In this document: positions 1 to 8,424 of the stretch, piece after piece
Layout of the letters: each line of letters opens with the position of its first letter
Numbering within the stretch: position 1 is the first letter of the stretch
Assembly: GCA_035494015.1 (NCBI GenBank)
Contig: DATJHJ010000118.1
Coordinates: forward strand, 1 to 33,275
DNA from: CADCTB01 sp035494015
Lineage (GTDB): Bacteria > Actinomycetota > Acidimicrobiia > Acidimicrobiales > AC-14
Reading direction: 5' to 3'
DNA: 33,275 nt
Notes under the pieces: generated by a model
Told to the model about the DNA's origin: nothing
Database searches by the model: none
Seen by the model: the letters and a program-made list of their open reading frames with translations, nothing else
Translations under genes and position numbers: made by a program

Positions 1-1455
<1,455 letters not shown>

Positions 1456-1459
<4 letters not shown>

Positions 1460-1812
1460 CGGTCCTGGATCAGCCCGAGGACGTTGCCATCGGGATCGGT
1501 GACAGTCGCTACCAGGCGACCGCCACCGACGTCGTCCGGGGCCTGCTTCAGGGTGGCGCCGGCCGCGGTCACCTCGGCCAGCTTGGCCTCGATGTCCGGT
1601 ACATGCCAGTAGGCCACCGGCGACGTCATGCCCTGTGGCCCGCCCCCCGGCACCAGCCCGATGTGCTGGCCGGCGACGTCGAACCCGACGTAGTAGGGCG
1701 AGTCCGCCTGCGGCGGGATGCCCAGCAGGGCGGTGTACACCGCCTTGGCCGCAGCCAGGTCGGACACCGGGTGCAAGATCGTCTTGACACCCTGGGTGGA
1801 CGCGTCGCTCAT
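1456..1812 (-). CDS. VOC-fold (glyoxalase/bleomycin-resistance-like) protein
   Basis: This 118-residue cytoplasmic protein has the vicinal oxygen chelate fold. Visible signs are LHPVSDLAAAKAVYTALLG at the N-terminus, a central YVGFDVAG strand, and a C-terminal TVTDPDGNVLGLIQDR strand typical of the family. Such proteins are metal-dependent enzymes or ligand-binding resistance proteins, and the substrate cannot be read from sequence. I chose the ATG at 1812 because AAGGAG lies 5 bases upstream; a GTG at 1818 would overlap that ribosome site. The stop overlaps the start of the UvrA-like gene, so the two are co-translated. A second VOC gene lies about 60 bp upstream in the same orientation. Confidence 0.9.
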
Positions 1813-1872
1813 GGTCACTCCTTGTCGTCGTGGGTCGCGCTTACCGGCCGGTTCTCCTGGAGGAAGGACGGC

Positions 1873-2283
1873 TCAGCGCAGCTGGTTGATGCGGATCAGG
1901 TTGCCGGCGGGGTCGCGGACGGCGCAGTCGCGCACGCCGTACGGCTGGTCGGTCGGCTCCTGGACGATCTCGACGTCACGGGCGGCCAGCCGCTCGAAGG
2001 TGCCGTCGAGGTCGGGGGTGGCGAAGGTGATGATGGCGTACGTCCCCTTGGCCATCATCTCGGTGATCGTGCGGCGCTCGTCGTCGGTGATGCCCGGGTC
2101 GGCGGCCGGCGGGTGCAGGACGATGGACGTACCCGGCTGGTTGGCGGGGCCGACGGTGAGCCACCGCATCCCGCCGTACCCGACGTCGTTGCGGACCTCG
2201 AACCCGAGGGTGTCCCGGTAGAAGGCCAGGGACGCGTCCGGGTCGTCGTGCGGGAGGAAGGTCGAGTGAATGGTGATCTCCAT
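1873..2283 (-). CDS. VOC-fold protein, second copy
   Basis: This 136-residue VOC protein opens with a beta strand and the typical DASLAFYRDTLGFEV segment, followed by RWLTVGPANQPGTSIVLHP and a C-terminal DCAVRDPAGNLIRINQL strand. It lies about 10 bp downstream of the AraC regulator gene, and AraC/VOC pairs of this type are common in actinobacteria. It differs clearly from the VOC gene next to it, so it is not a recent tandem duplicate. The ATG at 2283 is preferred; a TTG at 2292 is in frame but has no better ribosome site. Ligand or substrate is unknown. Confidence 0.9.
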   Translation of the reverse strand: MEITIHSTFLPHDDPDASLAFYRDTLGFEVRNDVGYGGMRWLTVGPANQPGTSIVLHPPAADPGITDDERRTITEMMAKGTYAIITFATPDLDGTFERLAARDVEIVQEPTDQPYGVRDCAVRDPAGNLIRINQLR

Positions 2284-2293
2284 GAGGATCAAC

Positions 2294-2737
2294 CTAAAGG
2301 CGGCTCGGTGCGGACGCTTCTCGATTCCTGACCGGTCTCGTCACCTGCTTCGCCACGCACGACGGCATGCCCGCCGTCGCCAGGGCCGCCTCCCGCCGGT
2401 ACACGCTGGGGGGCACGCCGACCAGCTCGGTGAAGCGGGTGCCGAACGTGCCGAGCGACGAGCAGCCAACGGCGAAGCACACCTCGGTGACGCTGAGGTC
2501 GCCCCGGCGGAGGAGCGCCATGGCCCGCTCGATGCGCCGGGTCATGAGGTAGCCGTACGGGGACTCCCCGTAGGCCAGCCGGAACTGCCGGCTGAGGTGG
2601 CCGGCGGACATGTGGGCACCGCGGGCCAGCGCCTCGACGTCCAGGGGTTGCGCGTACTCCCGGTCGATCCGGTCTCGCACCCGGCGCAGCCAGGCCAGGT
2701 CGCGCAGATGCTGCACGTCGCCCGGTCGGCTGGTCAC
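2294..2737 (-). CDS. AraC-family transcriptional regulator (DNA-binding domain only)
   Basis: The protein of about 147 residues is almost entirely an AraC-type double helix-turn-helix. It shows RIDREYAQPLDVEALARGA, the first recognition helix in MSAGHLSRQFRLAYGESPY, RRIERAMALLRRG, and the second helix region CFAVGCSSLGTFGTRFTELVG followed by PPSVYRR. No separate ligand-binding domain is present, so signal input is unclear. It is the first gene of a minus-strand run with two VOC genes and the UvrA-like gene and is the likely local regulator. I chose the GTG at 2737 (VTSRPGDVQHLRDLAWLRR), which matches where I expect close relatives to begin. An alternative GTG at 2812 overlaps the DUF2127 stop and would add 25 residues. 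Confidence 0.88.
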   Translation of the reverse strand: MTSRPGDVQHLRDLAWLRRVRDRIDREYAQPLDVEALARGAHMSAGHLSRQFRLAYGESPYGYLMTRRIERAMALLRRGDLSVTEVCFAVGCSSLGTFGTRFTELVGVPPSVYRREAALATAGMPSCVAKQVTRPVRNREASAPSRL

Positions 2738-2808
2738 GCACGCGATCGTGCCACGCCGCAACACCCGTTCCTCGGCGCGCTCGGCCGGCAGCGTGCGGTC
2801 CCGGTGGG

Positions 2809-3594
2809 TCACGGTGACGGGGGGGCCGGCGTGCCGGTCGCCGGGCGGGCCTTCTGGGGGGACTGGTTCGCCACCACCGCCTCCACGTCGACCTCGTGCC
2901 CGCTCGGCCCGCCCCGGACGCCGAAGAGCCGTTTGGCCCAGATCAGGTAGGCCACGACGGCGATGTTCAGCACGAACCCGAGGATCTTGAGCACGGTGAC
3001 GTGCTTGGTCAGCTCGCGCACCTCCAGGGGCAGGAGCGACGCGGTGGCCACCACGGTCAGGTACTCGGCCCAGCGCTTCTCGAGCCAGAGGCCCACGGCC
3101 TCGGCCGCCTCCACCACCCCGAAGGCGAAGGCGGCCAGGGCCAAGTTGCGGACGTGGTCCCGGTTCAGTGCCGCCACCCGGGTGGCGGCGGAGTTGAGGA
3201 GGCCGCCGACGTGCCCCACCTCCTTGGACACCGAGGCCAGGCCCTGGATGAGGCCCCGAGCCTCCGGCGACAGGACGTCGAGGCGCAGCCACAGCCAGCC
3301 GAGGAGCAGCCCGGCGGGGATGAGGATGAGGGCGTGGAAGGCCCGATCGAGGGCGACCAGGCGGAGCACGATGGCCTCGTGCAGCTCCTTGCCCCGGCGG
3401 GGCCAGGGGACGGTGTCGGCCTTGCGGTCGATGGCCTCGGCCGGCACCCAGGCGTCGCAGCGGACGCAGCGCAGGAGCCCCCCCTGGTTCAGTCGGCCAT
3501 CGTCGGCCGCCGGTGCGCACACGTGTCCCCGCATCGAGCACACCCAGGTCTCGGCGTGCCACCCCTCCGGCAACCACCACGGGCGAGCTCTCAT
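2809..3594 (-). CDS. DUF2127 integral membrane protein with N-terminal Cys motif
   Basis: The 261-residue protein matches DUF2127 membrane proteins, whose function is unknown. The N-terminal 50 residues carry cysteines at 19, 26, 43 and 46 (the last pair as CVRC) and His24, a probable small zinc-binding knuckle. About four hydrophobic segments follow (near 89-108, 152-172, 179-193 and 207-227), with WLEKRWAEYLTVVATASLLPLE as the most family-like stretch. The tail from about residue 230 is Pro/Ala-rich and probably disordered. It is transcribed divergently from the secreted lysozyme-like gene, with 49 bp between the start codons. A GAGG sequence lies just before the ATG. Confidence 0.85.
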   Translation of the reverse strand: MRARPWWLPEGWHAETWVCSMRGHVCAPAADDGRLNQGGLLRCVRCDAWVPAEAIDRKADTVPWPRRGKELHEAIVLRLVALDRAFHALILIPAGLLLGWLWLRLDVLSPEARGLIQGLASVSKEVGHVGGLLNSAATRVAALNRDHVRNLALAAFAFGVVEAAEAVGLWLEKRWAEYLTVVATASLLPLEVRELTKHVTVLKILGFVLNIAVVAYLIWAKRLFGVRGGPSGHEVDVEAVVANQSPQKARPATGTPAPPSP

Positions 3595-3643
3595 GCCCTC
3601 ACCATGTCACCCGATGCTGGCCGCCCGGGCCCGTGGCGTGCCA

Positions 3644-4495
3644 ATGTCGCGGCCCAGGATGGGCACCGGCCGATGGCGACGAGCGGCGGGGGTGTCCGCC
3701 GTGGTCGCGGGCCTTGCCGCCGCGGTGCTGACCGGCGTGGCCCGGCTCGGGCCCGGCGACGGCTCGATCGCCGGACCGAGCGTGGCCGCGCCGGCGGGGC
3801 CGATGTGCCTCGCCAGTCCGCCCTCCGGCCGGCTGCGCCTGGACCTCATCCAGGCCGAGGACGCCGCCACCATCGCCGCGGTGGCCCGGCGGGAGGGACT
3901 GCCCGATTTCGCGGTCACGGTGGCTTTCACCGCCGCGCTCCAGGAGTCGAAGCTGCGCAACCCCGCGTCGGGCGACCTGGACTCGGTCGGCGTCTTCCAG
4001 CAGCGGCCGTCGCAGGGGTGGGGGGCGCCGGAGCAACTGCAGGTGCCGAGCGTCGCCGCCGCCGGCTTCTTCGGCGCCCTCGTGCGGGTGCCGAACTGGC
4101 AGGCGATGACCGTGGCGGAGGCCGCGCAGGCGGTCCAGCACAGTGCAGGCGGCGACGCCTACCAGCAGTGGGAGCACCAGGCGACGATCCTCACCGACGC
4201 CCTCACCGGTCACACTCCGGCGGCGTTCGCGTGCCGCTTCCCCGAGTCGGCATCGGCTCCAGTCGCCGGCCCTGACCCCCTTCCTGCGGCCATGGCCGCC
4301 GAACTGGGTCCGGTCGACCTGGCCGCGCCCATGGCGGAGGACGCCGGCTGGGCAGTGGCCACCTGGCTGGTGGCGCACGCCGCCGCCTACCACGTCAGTT
4401 CCGTCGCGTTCATGGGCCGGGTCTGGACCCCCACCTCGGGCGACTGGAAGCCACAATCTCCCGGCTCGGCGTACATCCAGGTCGGGCGGAGCTGA
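3644..4495 (+). CDS. Secreted lysozyme-like-fold protein (family often mislabelled 'heavy metal transporter')
   Basis: The 283-residue protein has an arginine-rich N-terminus and one hydrophobic segment (about residues 17-35), so it is exported or anchored. The core (about 65-200) carries ENAATI-like AEDAATIAAVARREGLPD, then AALQESKLRN, SVGVFQQRPSQGWG and AAQAVQHSAGGDAYQQWE. The Glu in ALQESKLRN sits where a transglycosylase or lysozyme catalytic acid is expected, and the FQQRPSQGWG stretch is the hallmark of an actinobacterial family often annotated, without support, as a heavy metal transporter. Cell-wall cleavage is inference. The C-terminal 80 residues, ending in a VWTPTSGDWKP segment, look like a second small domain. 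The start is uncertain: in-frame ATGs at 3593 and 3614 and a GTG at 3638 are alternatives, none with a clear ribosome site. Confidence 0.82.
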   Translation: MSRPRMGTGRWRRAAGVSAVVAGLAAAVLTGVARLGPGDGSIAGPSVAAPAGPMCLASPPSGRLRLDLIQAEDAATIAAVARREGLPDFAVTVAFTAALQESKLRNPASGDLDSVGVFQQRPSQGWGAPEQLQVPSVAAAGFFGALVRVPNWQAMTVAEAAQAVQHSAGGDAYQQWEHQATILTDALTGHTPAAFACRFPESASAPVAGPDPLPAAMAAELGPVDLAAPMAEDAGWAVATWLVAHAAAYHVSSVAFMGRVWTPTSGDWKPQSPGSAYIQVGRS

Positions 4496-4579
4496 TCAGG
4501 AGGCGTGCAGGGGCGCCGACCACACCCGGTCGTCCGCGCTGAACACGACGCGGTCGCCGACCACGGCCAAGCCGCTCAC
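4496..4579 (-). pseudogene. Possible 3' remnant of a gene at the end of the zinc operon
   Basis: A 27-codon frame begins with a GTG overlapping the znuB stop (GTGA) and ends at the TGA at 4498-4496. The peptide includes GLAVVGDRVVFSADDRVW, which resembles the last blade strands of a PQQ/YncE-type beta-propeller. Some actinobacterial zinc importers (Azt type) carry a beta-propeller zinc chaperone gene (aztD) next to the ABC genes. I infer that this may be the C-terminal scrap of such a gene after an internal deletion. It could instead be chance coding-like sequence between two convergent genes. Confidence 0.35.
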
Positions 4580-5427
4580 GCATCGGCTCGCAGCGGCGAG
4601 CCCGGGCGGGCGGAGGAGCGGCGCAGGGAGTCAGCCGAGGCGGTGGCCAGGAAGGTGGCGGCGGCGACGAGGACGATGGTGGCGCCCGGCGCCAGCCCGA
4701 GCCAGCGGGCCAGGACGAGGCCGACCACGACGGCGCCGGCGCCCAAGGCGGCCGACCAGCGCAGCGTGGCCGCGAACGAGCCGGCCAGCCGCTGGGCACT
4801 GCCGACGGGCAGGACCATGAGGGCGGCGACGAGCAGGACCCCGACCACCCGCATGGCGGCCACCACGGTCACCGCGGCCAGGGCGGCGAGGGCCAGGCTG
4901 AGCACGTCGACCGGCAGCCCGGCCACCCGGGCCGCGTCCTCGTCGAGGATCACCGAGAACATCGTCCGCCAGCCCAGGCCCACCGTGACCACGATGAACA
5001 GCCCGAGCGAGACGATGGTCACCGTGTCCGCCGGGCTCACGGTCAGGATGGAGCCGAACAGGTAGGTGAGCACGCCGGCGTTCAGGGACCCGGCCAGCCC
5101 GGTGAGCACGACCCCCCCGGCGATCCCCGAGTAGAAGAAAACGGCCAGGGCCAGGTCGCCTGAGGCCCGGCGGCGCAGGCGCAGCCACTCGATGGCCACC
5201 GCCCCGATCACGGCGGCGACCAGGGCGGTCCACAGGGGGCTGAGGCCGGTGAGCAGGCCGGCGGCGACGCCGGCGAAGGCCACGTGGCCGATCCCGTCGC
5301 CCATGAGCGACAGCCGCTTCTGGACCAGGAAGGTGCCGATCAGGGGGGCCGACGCGCCGACCACCAAGCCGGCGCCCAGCGCCAGCTGCATGTACTCGGT
5401 GTCGAAGGGCCACGGCAGGCCGAGCAT
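4576..5427 (-). CDS. znuB: Zinc/manganese-type ABC transporter permease
   Basis: This 283-residue membrane protein belongs to the ABC-3 family of permeases (ZnuB/MntB/AztB) and forms the transmembrane channel of a metal importer. Family features include PFDTEYMQLALGAGLVVGAS near the N-terminus, LIGTFLVQKRLSLMGDGIGHVAFAGVA (residues about 30-56), and a late segment with VVGVLLVAALMVLPVGSAQRLA. About eight hydrophobic helices are visible. The ATG at 5427 overlaps the stop of the ATPase gene (TGATG), so translation is coupled. The partners are the ATPase immediately upstream and the binding protein beyond it. Metal specificity is inferred from the whole cluster and its Zur-like site. Confidence 0.93.
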   Translation of the reverse strand: MLGLPWPFDTEYMQLALGAGLVVGASAPLIGTFLVQKRLSLMGDGIGHVAFAGVAAGLLTGLSPLWTALVAAVIGAVAIEWLRLRRRASGDLALAVFFYSGIAGGVVLTGLAGSLNAGVLTYLFGSILTVSPADTVTIVSLGLFIVVTVGLGWRTMFSVILDEDAARVAGLPVDVLSLALAALAAVTVVAAMRVVGVLLVAALMVLPVGSAQRLAGSFAATLRWSAALGAGAVVVGLVLARWLGLAPGATIVLVAAATFLATASADSLRRSSARPGSPLRADA

Positions 5428-6176
5428 CAGCCCGGGCCCTCGAGCCAGACCGGCAGATCCTCCCGGTGGACCCCGAGGCTGACGCCGGCCGCGGTCAGGT
5501 CTCCCGGCGGGGCGTCGAACGCGATCTTGCCCCGGCGGAGCACGATGAGGCGGTCGAGGTCGTCGGCCACCGCGCTGAGCTCGTGGGAGACGAGCAGCAC
5601 GGCGGCGCCGTGCTCGCGCACCATGTGGACCAGCGAGGCGCGGAACAGCTCCTGGGAGTCGACGTCGACACCGGCGACGGGCTCGTCGAGGACGAGCAGT
5701 TCCGGGCCGTTGACCAGGGCCCGGGCGATGAAGGCCCGCTGCTGCTGGCCCCCGCTCAACTCGGCCAGCTTCACGCCGGCCAGGTCCGTGAGCCCGACCG
5801 AGGCCAGGGCGTGGTCGACGGCCGTGCGGTCGTCGGCCCGCAGGCGGCGGGCCCACCCCCGGCGCGCCACCCGGCCGGAGGTAACAACCTCGGCGACGGT
5901 GACGGGAAGCTGCTCGGCGACGACCGACCGTTGGGGGACGTAGCCGACCCGCCAGCGGTTGCGCAGGGCCGCCGGCGGCACCCCGAAGAGGCGGACGCCG
6001 CCGGTTTGGGGCCGGGCCAGGCCGAGCAGGACCCGCAGGAGGGTCGACTTGCCCGAGCCGTTCGGCCCCACCAGGGCGACGAACTCCCCCGCGCCCACCC
6101 CGAAGCTCACGCTGTCCAGCACCGGATGGCGGCCGTAGGAGAAGCCCACGCCGTCGACGGACAGAACGGGATCCAC
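5427..6176 (-). CDS. znuC: Zinc ABC transporter ATP-binding protein
   Basis: The 249-residue ABC ATPase energises metal import. It has Walker A GPNGSGKST (about 37-45), a Q-loop at VGYVPQRS, the signature LSGGQQQRAFIARAL, Walker B LLVLDEPVAGVD and the switch histidine in LLVSHEL. The length and signature fit the ZnuC/AztA group. The start is the GTG at 6176; there is no ATG nearby. A 54-bp gap separates it from znuA upstream and contains a possible second Zur-like half-site. Its stop overlaps the permease start. Confidence 0.94.
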   Translation of the reverse strand: MDPVLSVDGVGFSYGRHPVLDSVSFGVGAGEFVALVGPNGSGKSTLLRVLLGLARPQTGGVRLFGVPPAALRNRWRVGYVPQRSVVAEQLPVTVAEVVTSGRVARRGWARRLRADDRTAVDHALASVGLTDLAGVKLAELSGGQQQRAFIARALVNGPELLVLDEPVAGVDVDSQELFRASLVHMVREHGAAVLLVSHELSAVADDLDRLIVLRRGKIAFDAPPGDLTAAGVSLGVHREDLPVWLEGPG

Positions 6177-6188
6177 GGCGTGATCAGG

Positions 6189-6203
6189 AATGAGAACGAT
6201 TCG
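6189..6203. promoter_or_regulatory. Possible Zur/Fur-type half-site upstream of znuC
   Basis: The sequence GAATGAGAACGATTC lies between the znuA stop and the znuC start. It shares ATGAGAAC with the box in front of znuA and has GAAT/ATTC outer arms, but the right half departs from the TCA end of the Zur consensus. It could give znuCB a second, weaker zinc-responsive promoter. This is inference from similarity only. Confidence 0.4.
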
Positions 6204-6230
6204 CCACGGTAGTGGTCACCGCCAAGCTGG

Positions 6231-7142
6231 TCACCGGCAACTCAGGGCGGCCCGCAGGGCGGCCAGGTTGTCCCCCATCAGCGACAGGTAGTTCTTTCCC
6301 GCCGCCTGCTCCTGTCTGGTCAGCCCCTCGATCGGGTCGAGGGCGGCGGCGGTGGCCCCCGTTTCCCGGGCCAGCGTCCGGGCCACCTTGGGCGACACCA
6401 GCGTCTCGTAGAACACGGTGGTGACCCCCTGGGCGCGGACCTTCGCCGCCAATCCGGCCAAGCGCTTGGGATCGGGCTCGGACTCGGGCGACAGCCCGGT
6501 GACGGCGTCTTGGACCAGGCCGTACCGGCGGGCCAGGTAGCCGAAGGCGGCGTGGGCGGTGACGATGACCTTGCGGTCGCAGGTGGCCAAGCCCTGCCGG
6601 TAGGCGGCGTCGAGGGCGGCGAGGGCGGCCTGGTAGGCGGCGCCGTTGGCCTCGTAGGCCGACTGGCCGGCCGGGTCGGCGGCGATCAGGGCGGCCTGGA
6701 CCTTGCCGACGATGCGGGCCATCAGCGTGGGGTCGAGCCAGACGTGGGGGTCGGTCCCGAGGTGGCCCGACTCGTCGGGCACCCCCTCGACCAGCCCGAA
6801 GGCCGGGTCCAGCAGGTCGACGGCGGTCGCCTTGGCCCGCTTGGCCGCCTTCTCGACGCCGGACTGGAAGCCGTGCCCGAGGTACAGCACCACGGCGGCG
6901 GCCTCGATCCGGTCGAGATCCTTGGAGGTGGGCTCGAGGTCGTGGGGCTCGGCGCCCGCCGGCGTGAGGTTGGTGACCGCCACCCGGTCGCCCCCGACCC
7001 GGGCGGCCGCCTCGGCCAGTGGGTAGAACCCGGCCACCACCTTGACCTTGCCCGCCGCGGCCGCCGGGCCGCCCCTGGCGCCGCAGGCGCCGCCGGCCAT
7101 GACCAGAGCCATGACCAGGGCAACCGCCACTCGCGTGCGCAC
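6231..7142 (-). CDS. znuA: Zinc ABC transporter substrate-binding lipoprotein
   Basis: The 303-residue cluster A-I binding protein captures zinc outside the cell. The N-terminus has a hydrophobic signal and a lipobox-like AGGAC with Cys20 as the likely lipidated residue. Expected metal ligands are visible: His67 (EPHDLEP), His133 (DPHVWLDP), His197 (TAHAAFGY) and Asp269 (ALDPIEG). The His-rich loop of enterobacterial ZnuA is absent; a short ESGHLGTDPH loop takes its place. The start is the GTG at 7142, with GGAGG six bases upstream. It is first in the order znuA-znuC-znuB. Zinc rather than manganese is favoured by the Zur-type box in the promoter. Confidence 0.93.
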   Translation of the reverse strand: MRTRVAVALVMALVMAGGACGARGGPAAAAGKVKVVAGFYPLAEAAARVGGDRVAVTNLTPAGAEPHDLEPTSKDLDRIEAAAVVLYLGHGFQSGVEKAAKRAKATAVDLLDPAFGLVEGVPDESGHLGTDPHVWLDPTLMARIVGKVQAALIAADPAGQSAYEANGAAYQAALAALDAAYRQGLATCDRKVIVTAHAAFGYLARRYGLVQDAVTGLSPESEPDPKRLAGLAAKVRAQGVTTVFYETLVSPKVARTLARETGATAAALDPIEGLTRQEQAAGKNYLSLMGDNLAALRAALSCR

Positions 7143-7163
7143 TCGGACCTCCAGCTGGGGAAA

Positions 7164-7178
7164 TGAGAACCGTTGTCA
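7164..7178. promoter_or_regulatory. Zur-type operator in front of znuA
   Basis: TGAGAACCGTTGTCA is a 15-bp dyad fitting the pattern TGAnAAnnnTTnTCA of actinobacterial Zur/Fur-type boxes. It is nested in a second inverted repeat, ATGAGAA (7163-7169) and TTCTCAT (7179-7185). The site lies 22 bp upstream of the znuA start, where a bound repressor would block transcription. The regulator itself is not in the window. Confidence 0.75.
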
Positions 7179-7212
7179 TTCTCATAGCCGGGCCGGGGGG
7201 CCGTCAAGTGCG

Positions 7213-8352
7213 TCAGCCCGGGCGGTTCCAGGGGCGCTCGACGTGGGTGGGCTGGGGGTCCTCCTGGTCCGGGTGGTGGGAGAGGAAGGCCGGGAGCAGC
7301 TCGAACAGGTCGGACACCGCCAGCGGGTCCCCGTTGCCGGCCTTGCCGGTACGGGCCGCCTCGACGTCGCGGTCGATGTCGAAGGCCGACCCCCGCCGGG
7401 CGGCGTAGGCGGAGAACAGGTCGGTGGCCACGAACCGCTCCCGGATGGCGGCGACGACCTCGCGGTCGGGGTCGTGGACCGTGTCGAAGTAGGGCTCCTT
7501 GTAGATGAACTGCTGGACGACGCCGAGGTCGGACAGGGCGAGGGCCATCTCCTCGAGCATGGCCCCGTTGCCGACCAGGTAGTAGCGCTTGCCCCCCAGC
7601 GTCGGCAGCAACGGGGGGACGGACTCGCCGATGCGCCCGCGCAGGCCGGACCAGTTCTCCGGCGGTTGGGACAGGGTGATCTCGTACCTGAACCCCTCGT
7701 AGGCGGTGGCCAGGGCCTCGAGCTCGTCGGTGAGGCAGATGTCCTCGACCAGGCGCAGGCCCCACCACAGCGAGATGGGGTGCGGGTACCCGGCGCGGAG
7801 GAGGTGGCCGGCCAGGGAGATCAGCGGGGCCACGCCGGTGCCGGTGGCCAGCAGGACCAGCTCCCGGTCCGGGTGGCGGGGGATCATCGACCGCCCGGTC
7901 GGGCCCCGGAACACCACCTCGTCACCGGGCTGGAGGTCGGCGAGGTAGAGCGAGAGGGGGCCGTCGGGAACGGCGCGGACCAACAGGTCGAACCGGGGGG
8001 CCTCGGACGGGTCGGAGAGGATGCAGTACGGGCTGCGGCGGAACCCCCGCCCCTCGAAGTGGGCCTCCACGCCGACGAACTGGCCGGGGAGGAAGTCGAA
8101 GGGCTCACCGTCGGTGACCTCGAAGCGCACGCGGAACGTCCCCGTGGTGGTCAGCGGTTCCAGGGCGAGGACCCGGGCCTGGCGCTTGAACCGGCTGGTG
8201 CTGAACCAGCGGTCGTCGAGGGCGTTCATGGCCGCCACCTCGGCCTCGTGCGACCGGCCCCGGGGCGGGCGCCCCTGGAAGTTCCCGGGGCGGAGGCCGG
8301 CGCGAGCTTCCTCGCGTGTCTGGCCTTCTACCAGCCGCCTCGACTTGATCAC
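7213..8352 (-). CDS. FAD/NAD(P)-binding ferredoxin reductase-type oxidoreductase
   Basis: The 379-residue protein belongs to the FNR superfamily, which moves electrons between NAD(P)H and a redox partner through FAD. Visible are the FAD-binding FRRSPYCILSDP motif, DEVVFRGPTGR, the nucleotide-binding LLATGTGVAPLISLAGHLL, and C-terminal KRYYLVGNGAMLEEMALAL with QQFIYKEPYFD. No ferredoxin or flavodoxin domain is fused. The tail of about 80 residues after YFD is unusual and Asp/Arg-rich. I chose the GTG at 8352 because AGAGGAG lies seven bases upstream; the ATG at 8229 would remove 41 residues and has no comparable site. It is divergent from the BTAD regulator gene, with a 72-bp shared promoter region. 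The electron partner is unknown. Confidence 0.87.
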   Translation of the reverse strand: MIKSRRLVEGQTREEARAGLRPGNFQGRPPRGRSHEAEVAAMNALDDRWFSTSRFKRQARVLALEPLTTTGTFRVRFEVTDGEPFDFLPGQFVGVEAHFEGRGFRRSPYCILSDPSEAPRFDLLVRAVPDGPLSLYLADLQPGDEVVFRGPTGRSMIPRHPDRELVLLATGTGVAPLISLAGHLLRAGYPHPISLWWGLRLVEDICLTDELEALATAYEGFRYEITLSQPPENWSGLRGRIGESVPPLLPTLGGKRYYLVGNGAMLEEMALALSDLGVVQQFIYKEPYFDTVHDPDREVVAAIRERFVATDLFSAYAARRGSAFDIDRDVEAARTGKAGNGDPLAVSDLFELLPAFLSHHPDQEDPQPTHVERPWNRPG

Positions 8353-8392
8353 GGGCAAACTCCTCTGGACCCGGGCGTGGCGCCCACCGACG

Positions 8393-8398
8393 ATTTTA
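8393..8398 (-). promoter_or_regulatory. Probable -10 box for the FNR-type reductase gene
   Basis: On the minus strand this reads TAAAAT, a good actinobacterial -10 in otherwise GC-rich DNA. It lies 40 bp upstream of the GTG at 8352, which leaves room for the AGAGGAG ribosome site. No convincing -35 is seen. Confidence 0.5.
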
Positions 8399-8411
8399 CG
8401 CCCTGCGCCCC

Positions 8412-8417
8412 TATTGT
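8412..8417 (+). promoter_or_regulatory. Probable -10 box giving a leaderless BTAD-ATPase mRNA
   Basis: TATTGT fits the TANNNT -10 pattern and ends exactly seven bases before the GTG at 8425. Transcription would then begin at or next to the start codon, giving a leaderless message. That is consistent with the absence of a ribosome site in front of this gene. Confidence 0.5.
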
Positions 8418-8424
8418 TGGCGCA

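Noticed and set aside
2896..4275. 459-codon plus-strand frame across the DUF2127 and lysozyme-like genes
   Set aside because: It spans the divergent promoter and reads antisense or out of frame to two well-supported proteins; the composition is Gly/Arg/Pro noise.
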